The notes under the pieces are model-generated. The model had not been told where the DNA came from. It saw nothing but the letters and a program-made list of their open reading frames with translations, and ran no database searches. Below, piece after piece: positions 1-10,600 of a DNA stretch of 64,000 bases. The translations under genes were made by a program, and so were the position numbers. This DNA comes from Diphasiastrum complanatum (taxonomy: Eukaryota; Streptophyta; Lycopodiopsida; Lycopodiales; Lycopodiaceae): assembly GCA_029204225.1 (NCBI GenBank), contig CM055097.1, positions 75,415,848 through 75,479,847 on the forward strand. Reading direction: 5' to 3'. The first letter of the stretch is position 1. Each line of letters begins with the position of its first letter.

Positions 1-303
1 AAAATTCGCCTACTTCAGCTTATTCCACATGTCTGAGCTGTCCTCTACACATGGGATATGACACCTAACCAAAGGATGTGGCTCATGCAATCAATAGATT
101 GATGCCATGTGTCATATGTCTAGAAAACTAGTTTTTGGCCATCTTAGCCACTAGAACTTGAATTAAATCATATGTACAATATATATGTTCATGGTACATG
201 ACAGATACACTAGTTTCACACGTGGGAACAGGCTCCACACATGTGTGTTTATCTATATACAAATTTTTTAGCCTCTACCAAGCTTATTTTTGCATTTTTC
301 ACA
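1..303 (-). repeat. LTR-A copy 1 (cut by window edge)
   Basis: Reverse complement of the starts of LTR-A copies 2 (4467-5296) and 3 (39541-40350). The minus-strand start TGTGAAAAATGC lies at 303. The remainder of the LTR and any internal region lie before the window. The flank just outside the LTR start differs in each of the three copies, as expected for independent insertions. Confidence 0.85.
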
Positions 304-770
304 TTTTGAACTGGGTTTTGCACAGTCTGCATTTTTGGGTCATGAGAAAAATTTATCCCTAGGTCTAAAACACTTAGAAAATAATTCTAAAGAACTTTTC
401 TCGACATTGTTGCATTTTTCACATTTTTGCGAAAAAAGGAGACATTGTCTCTAAAATGCCTTAGAAAGATTTAGACCCTTAGAAAAAGGGGCACTGTCTT
501 TAGAAAAGGTTTCTGCCACACTGTCGCATTTTTTGCCTTTCGGAAAAAAGCGAGACTGTCTTTAAAACGCCTTAAAATCATTTTCAGACCTACCTTCGCA
601 TCTTTCTCCCTTTTCTCCTTTTTCGAAAAAAAGCGAAGGTGCTCTTGAAAAACAAAGGTGTCCTCAAAAACAAAAGGCGGCATTGCCTTTAAAAACTTAT
701 AAGGGTCTTTAAGCAAAAAGCGAAGGCCTGCAGTGTGAAGGCACAACGCAACGGGCAGAAGGCGGATGAT
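304..770 (+). repeat. Diverged LTR-E-like fragment
   Basis: This stretch shares ordered blocks with LTR-E at 9780-9990: a gcacagtct block, gcgaaaaa and gcga blocks, a gacactgtctt-like block followed by aaaacgcc, and cgcattttttgc. The blocks are repeated imperfectly, giving a low-complexity open frame on the minus strand that is not a convincing gene. It could be an old LTR or a relative of the LTR-E U3 region. The boundaries are approximate. Confidence 0.4.
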
Positions 771-1263
771 TCACAGAGGACAACGACAAAAAACTGGATC
801 AGTTTTGGTTAAAGCTAATGTATTTTTTTTTATTAGATCTTCTAACTTAATCGGTCCCCTGGATTGATCACATAAAGAGATCAACGAAGGATGCAAATGT
901 ATGCAGAAGACACACATAGTCATGGACTGAATACAGTCAGACAATCTGAGATAGCTCTAGAGCGAGTTTACAGATTAGCAGTAGCTAGTCATACTATTTG
1001 TGAGAAGAAAATATCTCTCTCGCACCAACGCGCTGATCTGGAAAACAGACAACACTCAAGAATTGTTTTGTAAATTCAGTTCTGATATAGAAGCCATTTT
1101 ATCAATGTTCTGTTCAATGATGTGTATGATCTATAATACTTGAATGCATGCTAGCAGTAGATGAATTTTTGCTGTTGTTTTTATTCAATATTATCTGTTG
1201 TTTACAAGTTTAAATTTTACAACAAATCTGCAATAGCAAATCTAAGCCCTAGAAGTTGAATTA
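771..1263. other. No recognisable gene
   Basis: AT-rich sequence between the LTR-E-like fragment and element M. A 60-codon open frame at 891-1073 has no recognisable domain. Nothing else is supported. Confidence 0.5.
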
Positions 1264-1716
1264 TGTTGGTGTATGATATGAAATGCTTGGTCTACGATTG
1301 ATTACGATTGCAGCGGACGTGACGGAAGCAAAACACGAGAGGCAATTACGATGTAAAACGTTGCCTCTACTAAAAGTAAGAAAATAATGAACACAGTAGT
1401 AACTGTGATTTCAGGAACGTGGATTGTCTAAACGGAATCAAAAGCTTATTATTCTTTTGGGTTATCAGAGTAGGAGTCTGAGACTGCCGTAACAGAAGGA
1501 TTGCGAAGCATTAGGCGTCTTGGACAGCCATGCGATCCTCTGTCTCTAATAACTGTGTTTGTGTGCAAGAGAGTGAGAGAGACAATTGCATTCAATCAAG
1601 CACGTAAAGTTTGAACAGTAGCGAATCTGTATATATAAAAGAGAATCAGAACATAATACAATAGCGTTGACAAGCGCGTGCTCCTAATTACAGACTCAAA
1701 ACAATAGCTACAATCC

Positions 1717-1809
<93 letters not shown>

Positions 1810-2080
1810 AAATCACTAACTCTAAGGAGCTAGTTACTTAAGACCTTTTGGTCTTTTGATCACTCTGTGCATACATATTGTTCAACTCAACAACACCTAT
1901 CTATCACCCTTCTCTTCGTTCAGATACATATTTATAGCTGGCAGAGTCTTTTGATTTATTATAATTACAGTTTACAAGATGATTAACAGCCGTTTAAACA
2001 AGATCCGTAGATCCATTATTAGAGCCTCGTGAAGGAGGAGAAGTATAGAGTAATGTATCCTCCGTATGCGTCATAGTGCA
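1264..2080 (-). repeat. 3' LTR of element M
   Basis: A near-identical direct copy of 3363-4202. The minus-strand end is CCAACA at 1264 (tgttgg on the plus strand). The minus-strand start is taken at the CA at 2080, although similarity runs to about 2090. A TC microsatellite sits in the middle. Confidence 0.85.
1721..1805. repeat. (TC)n microsatellite in 3' LTR of M
   Basis: About 42 uninterrupted TC units within the 3' LTR of element M. The matching array in the 5' LTR (3823-3927) is about ten units longer, so length changed after insertion. Confidence 0.95.
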
Positions 2081-2431
2081 AAGATGTAGGTTGTTGATTG
2101 TTTTCTTTGTAGATGATCGTTTGCTTCCTTCGTTGATGATTGTAAGTGATAACTTACGGAGCTAAACGATGAGATGGGTCAACTGTTGTTAGTTGACTTC
2201 GTAGAAACTCATAAGTCGTCGTCGTTGGTCGACTTCGTTGATAATCGTAAGTAGGTTACTTACGTTTAAAACCGGTTGAGGAGAGTTGACTCTGATTATA
2301 GCTTCCATCATAGGAGATCATAGGAAGGTCACTTGCGGTGGTCGACAAGATTACGTTCGTTGCCATTGATGATTCCGCAAGTGCTCGTAGATAGTAACTT
2401 ATGGTTTTTAACGACTCCTTGTGGTTTGTGA

Positions 2432-2490
2432 TTTGCGGTTTGCGGTTTGCGGTTTCTTGCAGTTTGCGGTTTCTTGCGGTTTGCGGTTTG
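2432..2490. repeat. Short TTTGCGG tandem array
   Basis: Eight imperfect copies of a TTTGCGG heptamer in the non-coding part of element M, next to the broken pol reading frame. The heptamer differs from the usual plant telomere unit TTTAGGG, so this is treated as a local tandem repeat and not a telomeric insertion. Confidence 0.75.
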
Positions 2491-2516
2491 AGTCGTGCTT
2501 CTCCGTAAAGAATGTT

Positions 2517-2880
2517 TTAACAGTTCCTTTTGGTCAGACCGTAATCTGGCAATGACTTTGCGGTTTTGTCTGATTCAACTTTGCGTGTAATTCTGCATAC
2601 TGAACACATGTTTAAATGACCTAATCTTTGATGCCATAAATTTGCATCTGAACAACTCACGGAAAGTGCAACATCGTAACTCAGTATGTACAAATTTCTT
2701 TCTCTGTAAGTAGAGAGGATTTTCTTTGAGTTCTCATCTAAAATAATACATTGGCTGGCAATGAACAAAGCTCTATAGCCATGATCTATGATCTTGCTAA
2801 TAGACAAAAGGTTCTTTGTTAACTGCCTAGTAATGCCATCAGAGAACTGCAATTGAATAGACCCTTGGCCTTCAATTTGG
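2517..2880 (-). pseudogene. Element M GAG-pre-integrase fragment
   Basis: The minus-strand frame (111 codons at 2517-2852) shows the copia pre-integrase signature LWHQRLGHLN near its C-terminal third, preceded by a LLSISKI-type stretch that in copia elements lies between protease and integrase. It ends at a stop before any integrase catalytic motif. A frame break separates it from the protease frame upstream on the minus strand. It is a remnant with no expected activity. The family assignment rests on the motif and its order. Confidence 0.8.
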
Positions 2881-2892
2881 TGTGAATTGGAG

Positions 2893-3215
2893 TCACCAAA
2901 AAAAAATGTACTTTGATTCTGTAGTTGTGAGTGTAGAGAAGAGGTCCTTGCATGGCGTCATGTGCTCAGAAGCACCTGAATCGAGATACCAGTGATGGGC
3001 ATCTCTACTGGATTGATCTTGTACCATTAGCGCCTTCTCTTCATCTTGAGATCCTTTGACTGTGTCAGAGTTTCCTTCTTGGTGTTGCTGCATCTTCTTC
3101 TTTGCTTCGTTGTACTTGAGGATGTGATAGTCCTTGATGTTGTGGTTGGTTTTTTTGCAATATCTGCAAAATAGCTTGGTCTTGGACGATGAGTGACTAT
3201 ACTATTGCTGTTGTT
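2893..3215 (-). pseudogene. Element M gag zinc knuckle and protease fragment
   Basis: On the minus strand a knuckle-like run starting FCRYCKKTNHNIKDYH (a CCHC variant ending in His) is followed by a Lys/Gln-rich linker and the retropepsin motif WYLDSGASEHMT. The DSGA active-site signature is intact. The 66-codon frame at 2893-3093 stops shortly after the protease motif, so the enzyme is truncated. The order knuckle, protease, pre-integrase is that of Ty1/copia gag-pol. Confidence 0.8.
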
Positions 3216-3346
3216 GTGGTTGTGATGTCGAATTTAAGTGTCTTTGAGTTTTAGAAATACAATGACAAGAGCCTTGCCATCCTTGGCACACAAACAATTT
3301 CGAATAGCTTTGGAAAAAGATCCTGGACTCTATCCACTGAACCAAT

Positions 3347-3358
3347 GCTCTGATAGCA
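3347..3358 (-). other. Primer binding site of element M
   Basis: The minus strand reads TGCTATCAGAGC, one base from the TGGTATCAGAGC complement of plant initiator Met-tRNA. It lies four bases inside the 5' LTR end, as expected for minus-strand priming. Confidence 0.8.
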
Positions 3359-3362
3359 CTTC

Positions 3363-4202
<840 letters not shown>

Positions 4203-4214
4203 AAGATATAGGCC

Positions 4215-4460
4215 GTGATGGCCGTAGTCTATCCTGTCAATTTGATGGAACCAGAACCTTACAGAAGTGTCGAACAATGGAACTATGATAATGATCAAGA
4301 AGGTGGATCTTCAGAACAATATGCTATTTATGCTGTCGCGCAACAACAAGCATCTAGAAACTGGACCAGAGCACCACTTGGATGCTTTGCATGTGGAGAA
4401 AATCATAGAGTTGCAGAATGTCCAAATAAAAAAAAATTGGTACCATTCTGTCGTGACTGA
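4215..4460 (+). pseudogene. Retroelement gag fragment with zinc knuckle
   Basis: A 81-codon plus-strand frame ends in a CCHC-like knuckle, CFACGENHRVAEC (CX2CX3HX4C, one residue shorter than the CX2CX4HX4C norm), followed by CPNKKK and a second possible Cys. The sequence before the knuckle is acidic and Gln-rich, like the C-terminal part of gag in gypsy-type or related elements. LTR-A starts at 4467, just after this frame, and probably interrupted the gag. The other end abuts element M. The fragment's family is uncertain. Confidence 0.6.
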
Positions 4461-4466
4461 TGTTCC

Positions 4467-5296
4467 TGTGAAAAATGCAAAAATAAGCTTGGTAGAGGCC
4501 AAAAATCTTGTATATAGATAAACACACATGTGTGGAGCCTGTTCCCACGTGTGAAAATAGTGTACTTGTCATGCACTATAATCATATAGGTTGTACATAT
4601 GATTTAATTCAAGTTCTAGTGGCTAAAAAGGCCAAAAAGTAGTTTTTTAGACATATGACACATGGCATCAATCTATTGATTTCATGAGCCACATCCTTTG
4701 GTTAGGTGTCATATCCCATGTGTAGAGGACAGCTCACATGTGTGGAATAAGCTGAAGTAGGCGAATTTTGACTCAGAAGATTTCCAAGTAGATCTCCATA
4801 TAGAAGGAAAATGGACCAAAAGTGCTCAAAATAGAAGGTCTTGTCCAAGTGTCAGTTTTGCATGATGAATCATCATATGACAAAGCACCTTCACACATGT
4901 GGGATCAGAGGGATGATCAGTACCACGAGCTCCCACTTATTGTATATATAGAGCCACATTTGGCCATAATCAATGTGAGACACCAATCTTGGTTTTGGAA
5001 GCAATTTTGAGTGATTCTCTCCATTTGTCTACATTTGTTTTGATTGTTTTGAGGTCCTATCAATGTGTACTTGATTTTTAGGTTGGAGTCCGTAATCAGA
5101 CAGGGTTTCACATGTGGGAAACCAGAAAGTACACCTACCTTCAATTAATGATTGTTCTTGTTAGGATTTTGTGTCTAGAATTGATCTAGATTGATCTTAA
5201 TCTCAAGTAGATTGATAGATCAAGTAATCTAACAACCAATCCCTCTTGAGGATCAGATTAGGATCCACTCTTGGTCCTTTTTGTACTTTTTCCACA
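4467..5296 (+). repeat. LTR-A copy 2
   Basis: An 830 bp LTR starting TGTG and ending CACA, homologous to 39541-40350 over its full length and to 1-303 in inverse orientation. It is immediately followed by a Met-type primer binding site, so it is a 5' LTR and not a solo LTR. Its element continues for only about 60 bp. Confidence 0.9.
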
Positions 5297-5308
5297 TGGT
5301 CTCAAAGC
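5297..5308 (+). other. Primer binding site after LTR-A copy 2
   Basis: TGGTCTCAAAGC, a two-mismatch version of the Met-tRNA site TGGTATCAGAGC. Copy 3 has TGGTATCAAAGC at the same place. About 60 bp of internal sequence is shared with copy 3 before both diverge. Confidence 0.8.
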
Positions 5309-5359
5309 CAAGTACAAGAGGTTTTGTTGACATTGATAGGGTTAATCCAAATGAAAGCC

Positions 5360-6120
5360 AAAAAACTCGACTCTATCGCAAGGATAGTCGAGATCAAGAA
5401 CAATGGATTGACTAGACATTTGTTGTGTAGTAGCATGATTCAAGTGACCAAGTTTATAATGCCAAAATAAACTTTTATTTGCATGATTAGTAGTACTGAA
5501 CGCCTGATTAGAGACAGAAAAACAATGACTTAATTTATACAAGTATCCATGCCTCTTTCCGAGTGCTAGGATCTTGAATATCAACTACTTTGCACTGATC
5601 ACATTCAAATTCTACTCTATGTCCTAGATCTGTGATTTTGCTTACAGAGAGCAGATCACTAGATAAATTTGGTACATACAAGACTTTAGAGAGTAGCTTG
5701 GATTGATCATTTCCAAAGCTTAATCTTATAGTTCCTTCACCTTTAATAGTTCTGGATGTGTCGTGATGATCATCACCCAGCTGTCGTATGAGCTTGGCGA
5801 GCTTGTAAGCAGTTGCATTACTGCGTCTTGATCGTCTATGATAGATCCGACAGCGGCCATTTGCCTTAGCATGTTCTTGAATTGATTGATATGATTATAT
5901 AGGAAATCACCATTCGCCATCTTGAGGGAGTAAAATTTCTTCCTGAGATGTAGCTTGGAAGCTATATCTCTCACTTCGTATAGTGTGCTCAAGATGTCCC
6001 AGACTTCTTTAGATGTCTGAGCCTCAGATACATGGCCGATTTGGGTATCCGTAATGTTGAGGATGATCAGCGCGAAAGCCTTTTCATCCTTCAGCTTCCA
6101 TCTGGAGATTGCAGCGTCGT
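5360..6120 (-). pseudogene. Copia-B short copy (gag plus pre-integrase)
   Basis: Close relative of 8460-9620 with its middle deleted. On the minus strand a UBN2-type gag part (frame 5726-5992) contains the motifs KMANG, NQFKNM and DDQDAVMQLL. It is joined directly to the pre-integrase part (frame 5342-5584) with LFWHYKLGHLNHA. The gag C-terminus, zinc knuckle region and protease seen in the longer copy are absent. The left end is fused to the internal remnant of LTR-A copy 2, and the right end is fused to reverse-transcriptase repeat C at about 6122. It is not functional. Confidence 0.8.
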
Positions 6121-6122
6121 CT

Positions 6123-6711
6123 ACTTAAAGGTGGTGAAGCAAGTCATCAAGAAACTCGTTATAGAATTCGAGATTTCAAGTTAGACGATTGGCAAAATTT
6201 ACAAGAGGAGCTTCTTTTTCGTTGTAATGCACTTGTGGCAAAACTTGAGTTTATTTTTATCTCAGACTCTGCATCCATTCCTATTCATAGTCGTCTACGT
6301 CCCTGTGTTTTGCTTGGGCAAAGCTGTGAATTTTCCCATGTTGCTCTCGCCCTTGCTCCCTCAGTTTCAGTGATGCCTTCTTCTATTATCATTTAGGCAC
6401 TAGAACCCCTTCATCCACATGCTAGTGATACACTTCCTTTGTTTGTGGAATATTTTCAGCTTGACTTTGATTTACAACTTCCATAAGTTCATTTTATTAA
6501 AGCTTTAATGGTCTTTGAGCACCTACGTGATTGTTTTCCTCTAGATGATTCTGCTAGTGGGTTTGATCTTCTTTTCAAGGTGTACTCATGCCTGTGGGTA
6601 GATTCCTCCTTCAGTTGCTCATATTTTAGGTGTCGCTCATCTTTTAGCGTTGAATAAATCCTCTGGTGGTGTGCGTCTGATTGCGGTGGGTGAATGTCTA
6701 TATAGGTTGGG
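6123..6711 (+). pseudogene. RT element C, copy 1
   Basis: Homologous to 14641-15230 (plus) and to the reverse complement of 27730-28302. Reading with frame changes gives a stretch that includes LALNKSSGGVRLIAVGECLY, the start of a reverse transcriptase of the RVT_1 (non-LTR-like) type, where the usual form is SSGGVRPIAVGE. In-frame stops occur. At 6711 the homology to the other copies stops and an inverted piece (N1) begins. Confidence 0.7.
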
Positions 6712-7291
6712 TGATTTGAAAGAAAGGGCCATTTAACCAAGGAAGGAATTGGTGAGGATGCGGTAGGCTAGGTATATGAGCTTACCAATAGGGAGCAAGC
6801 AGACAATCTTTAGTCTTTTACGCGACATGGTAGGAGAAACAGAACATGACCAAGCCTAGTTACGGAAGTCAGAAAAAAGAGAAGGATGTCGACAAAGGTG
6901 AGAACCTCAGTAGCCAAGAAGAGATTGGTCAAGAGAGGGCTCCCACCCATCAGAACTAAAAAAGAAGGAGCAAATCCAAGGCCCAACATTAGAGGAGTTA
7001 TAAATCCAAAAAGACCCTTTGTAAAGATTCTTTTTATATTTTTTCTCAAGTTTTCTTACACATGGACCAATCAAAATAGTCAAATTTGAAATCTACATAA
7101 CGTAGCTCATAAAATTAGAAAAATAAACGTTTTTTTGATAACTCTATAATTCGGCGTCGGGGGCAGCCTGTAAGCATGCATGACATATTATCCATACATA
7201 GTATAATATGCAAGTAAAATAGTATAAATATTTAATCGTAGCTTCAATTGAGACAAAAATTATACCATTGGAAAGCGCTCGACGAGAGCTT
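6712..7291 (-). repeat. Repeat N, copy 1 (inverted relative to copy 2)
   Basis: Reverse complement of 23620-24217, matched from ggtgat at 6712 to the gcgctcgac region near 7280. In copy 2 it lies upstream of the 3' part of element C. Here it is flipped and joined to the RT start of copy 1. No confident coding content is seen: open frames exist on both strands without recognisable motifs. Confidence 0.8.
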
Positions 7292-7930
7292 GATAATGAA
7301 GGATTGCTGCACTGACTTGGAATAGACGTTGCAATCAGCAGTGCTTGGTTTAGATCCTTGTTCGATGAGGAATGTGTTGATTTTTTGAAACAAAGCTCTA
7401 GCAGACTGTTTCAAGTCAGAAAGTGCTTTGTGGAGTTTACAGACATGATTTTTCATACTTTCCAGATTGTACCCTTCGGGCTGGATCATGTAGATGTCTT
7501 CTTGTATAACTCCATTCAGATAGGTTGTTTGTACATCAAGTTGATGTACTTGGAGGTCGGCAGCTGCAGCATAAGACAAGAGTGCTCGGATCGACAAATG
7601 TTTGACTACTGGACTGAAAGTCTTGTTGTAGTCGACGTTGGAGATCTGAGTGAATCCTCGTGCTACCAGTCTTGCCTTCCTTTGATCAATTGCTCCGTTG
7701 GCATTGTATTTGTTCTAAAAGATCTATTTGCAATCAATGATATTGCAGCCAATAGGAGCTTCGACTAGTGACCACGTCTGGTTCTTAATCAGAGAGAAAT
7801 ACTCTCTGTCCATACCTTCTCTCCAGAGATCAGAGTTTGGTTGGCTGAGTGCCTCTTCAAATGTAGTCGGTTCCTGTATCAAGAGACATGCAGACTCAGG
7901 AGTATACCTTGTGGACTGTGTGCGCACTCA
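7292..7930 (-). pseudogene. Copia-B reverse transcriptase fragment
   Basis: On the minus strand, the frame at 7724-7927 holds the start of an RVT_2 domain (EPTTFEEALSQPNSDLW, then ENQTWSLVEAP-like spacing). A second frame at 7244-7597 continues it with QLDVQTTYLNGVIQEDIYM and the LHKALSDLKQSARA block. The first YVDD-type catalytic region and everything after it are lost where the copy is fused to repeat N1 at 7291. A frameshift or deletion separates the two frames. It is the downstream part of the longer copia-B copy, and cannot make an active enzyme. Confidence 0.85.
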
Positions 7931-7959
7931 ACTTGATCTTCTGGCCGAATATCTGTTTT

Positions 7960-8460
7960 GGACGTAAGCTGTAGTGGAGACAACTTCAGCCTAGAATCTC
8001 TTGGGCAGCGATGCATGTGCTATCGTACATTTGGCTGATTCAACCAGGGTAAGTTTCTTCCTCTCGGCTAAGCCATTAGACTAAGGACTGTAAGGAGTGA
8101 TGAATTGCTGCAATGCCTTGGCTTTGGCAGTACTCCTTAAACTTGATAGAGATATATTCTCCACCATTGTCTGACCTTAGAGCCTTGATCGTCTGTCCAG
8201 TCTCCTTTTCTGCAAGCTCCTTGAAGATTCTGAAGCGGTTGAAGGCTTCTGATTTCTTCTTTATAAAGTACACCATAGTCCTTCTGGAAAATCATTAATA
8301 GAAGTTATAAAATACTTTGCATCCTTTAGCTGAGGATTTTTCATCAGGCCACAAATGTCTGAATGTAAAATGTCTAACAATCCTCTAGCAATATGCTGAT
8401 GGCTTGATTTAAGTGGTTTCCTAGTCTGTTTACCAACTAGATAGTCTTGACAGACAGGTA
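7960..8460 (-). pseudogene. Copia-B integrase core fragment
   Basis: On the minus strand the rve-type integrase shows its first Asp in LHSDICGLM and its second in LRSDNGGEYIS (frames 8261-8539 and 8076-8276). The third motif reads TPYSP, a stop codon, then SNGLAERKK. The stop replaces the usual Gln of TPQ/SPQ, while the Glu of LAER survives. The domain is therefore recognisable as Ty1/copia DDE integrase but interrupted. It lies between pre-integrase and RT in the expected copia order. Confidence 0.85.
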
Positions 8461-8977
8461 GCTTGACTTTATCATGAGGATAGTCGAGATCAAGAACAAT
8501 AGATTGTCTAGACATTTGTTGTACATCATCATGATTCAAGTGACCAAGTCTATAATGACAAAGTAAATTTTTATTTAAAGAATAGTAGTACTGAGCGCCT
8601 AACTAGAGGCAAAAAAGCAATGACTTAATTTATACAAGTATTCATGCCTCTTTTCGAGTGTTAGGATCTTGCCTATCCTATCAACTACTTTGCACTGATC
8701 ACATTTGAATTCTACTCTATGTCCTAGATCTGTGATTCTGCTTACAAAGAGCAGATTCCTAGATAAATTTGGTACATACATTTGCAAAGCTTAATCTTAC
8801 AGTACCTTCATTTTTAATAGCTTGTGTGCTATTGTCGCCAAGGTGAACATATTTCCTGGTACTGTAAGTGTACAGAACTCAAAATAGTCAATGAGTTTGG
8901 TCATGTGCTGAGTGGCTCCAGAATCCAAGAACCAAGAACTGTCGCCGGATGCTCCTTAATGGCTGGTCATGAAGGCA
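8461..8977 (-). pseudogene. Copia-B protease and pre-integrase
   Basis: On the minus strand the retropepsin motif WFLDSGATQHMT lies near 8930-8890, with an intact DSGA. After a frame change comes the pre-integrase stretch with LVGRVEFKC-like spacing and QKRHEYLYKLSH (frame 8599-8787), then HLNHDDVQQMS leading into integrase. Several frames are needed, so the copy is broken. The pre-integrase part matches the short copy at 5360-5720. Confidence 0.8.
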
Positions 8978-9715
8978 TCATGATCCACTTCTTGAATAGG
9001 CTATGGAGCTTCTGCAGCTGCATTTGCCACTTGATTTGACTGCCTCTTGTTGTTGTTCGTTGCTTGCAGTATCCAGCAGTCTAACAATTTTGTGGTATGC
9101 TGGTTTATGGTCTGGCTTTGACTGCTTCGAGGCTTTCTTCTTCTTCTGCTTAGTCGTGCTCTTGTTGGTGTATAAAGCGTGAGAATCAACTGAAGAACTT
9201 GAGGCTTCATTCCTCCGCATGTCTTCTTGCAACAACATAGTAATGACTCCCGAAAGAGTTAAATCTGGATGTGTTGCGATGATCATCACCCAGTTGTCGT
9301 ATGAGTTTGGCAAGCTTGTAAGCAGTTGCATCACTGCGTCTTGATCATCTATGACAGATCCGATAGTGGCCATTTGCATTAGCAGGTTCTTGAATTGATT
9401 GACACCATTAGCCATCTTGAGGGAGTAAAATTTCTTCTCGAGATGTAGCTTGGAGGCTATATCTCGCATTTCGTATAGTGTGCTCAAGATGTCCCAGACT
9501 TCTTTCGATGTCTAAGCCTCAGATATATGGCCGATTTGGGTATCCGTAATGTTGATGATGATCAGCGCGAAAGCCTTTCCATCTTTCAGCTTCCATCTGG
9601 TGATTGTTGTGTCGTCTGCTTCAGGTTTCCCTTATGCACCTGTAATAACGTCATACAATTCTTTAGCCATTAGTACAGTTTTCATCTTAAATTTTCACAG
9701 ATGGTAATTGGCTCC
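8978..9715 (-). pseudogene. Copia-B gag, cut by LTR-E
   Basis: A 169-codon minus-strand frame (8978-9487) plus upstream coding sequence to 9715. Near the start the minus strand reads GANYHL, a stop in place of the usual Trp, then KFKMKTVLMAKELYDV, the N-terminal signature of UBN2/DUF4219 gag proteins. The body has NQFKNLL and DDQDAVMQLLTSLP, then a Lys-rich tail. Further stops are present. The gag reading is cut after its first conserved residues by LTR-E on the opposite strand, starting at 9716. Confidence 0.85.
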
Positions 9716-10281
9716 TGTTGGATTTATCTCCTCTACTCTCCTAAATCCCATTTTAATCTGCCTCCATTCATGTTGCATTTTTATTCACGTTGTCGCACAG
9801 TCTACATATTTACATGTAAATTCTCACAAGCGAAGAAAAGGCGAAAAACGCGACACTATGGTTTTACACGTGTTTTGTGAGAGGCGAAAAAGACGACACT
9901 GTCTTATAAAATGCCAAAGGTGCCCTAGGAAAAGCGAAGACACCCTATAAATCAAATCCTAAGGCATTTCGTCAAAGTGACGCATTTTTTGCATCTTCAC
10001 CAACGTTCACCTAAGCATGGACTGACGTCGCACCCATTTCACGCTCACCCCATGCAACTGCGCTAACAGACTTGACAATGATTGCAGCCACCCACGATCT
10101 CCTACAGACAACACATCTACTTTGTACTTTCTTCATCTGCACACCTGTAACATTGTGTATATATATACCGAATACCATTTGCGTATTCAGATTGATTGAG
10201 AGAAACTAAGAACAAGTGTGTATAAAATAATAGCATCAGAAGCTTATCAGAGATAGACGAGATAACGCTGCTCGCCCTTAC
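9716..10281 (+). repeat. LTR-E copy 1
   Basis: Starts TGTTGGATTTATCTCC, exactly like 47422 (where it follows a copia polypurine tract) and the reverse complement at 49258. The right end is inferred at a CA near 10281 and is uncertain. No recognisable primer binding site and no matching duplicated target follow, so this is probably a truncated or rearranged copy, not a clean solo LTR. It interrupts copia-B gag. Confidence 0.75.
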
Positions 10282-10355
10282 ATTTTGAGTACTAGTCACT
10301 AGATAAAACCTTTTGACAATTGCTTTAATAAAGCCTCTTCAAAGAAAGCTCTAGT

Positions 10356-10600
10356 CTCGAACTGCCCTAAATTTGAATGAACATATGAACATTTTGCCTT
10401 TAGAAAACGCTTTTGAAACCGTCCGAAATTTACATCAACATTTTGCCTTTAACGAAATGCTTCCATAATGAATACAAACAAAAGTGGAGCACTTCACATT
10501 CGGCTGTTGCAAAGGAGCATCAACGCGGTTAAACTTAAGCTTAACGTATCTCACAATTTGTTTTATGAAACGGGAATTTTCTTGTGCATGTAGTTGATTT
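10356..10600 (+). repeat. Repeat F, copy 1
   Basis: Direct match to 28302-28525 starting at ctgccctaaattt and continuing through the cgtatctcacaatt block. There are small indels and no coding motif. In the other copy it directly abuts RT element C copy 3. Here the 75 bases between LTR-E and this repeat are unassigned. Confidence 0.8.

Noticed and set aside
471-746. 91-codon Lys/Phe-rich minus-strand frame
   Set aside because: Falls in the repeated, LTR-E-like purine/pyrimidine-biased blocks; no domain and biased composition.
9716-10281. Clean solo LTR
   Set aside because: A solo LTR should be bracketed by a target duplication and the gag should resume on the far side. Neither is seen, so only a truncated or rearranged LTR is claimed.
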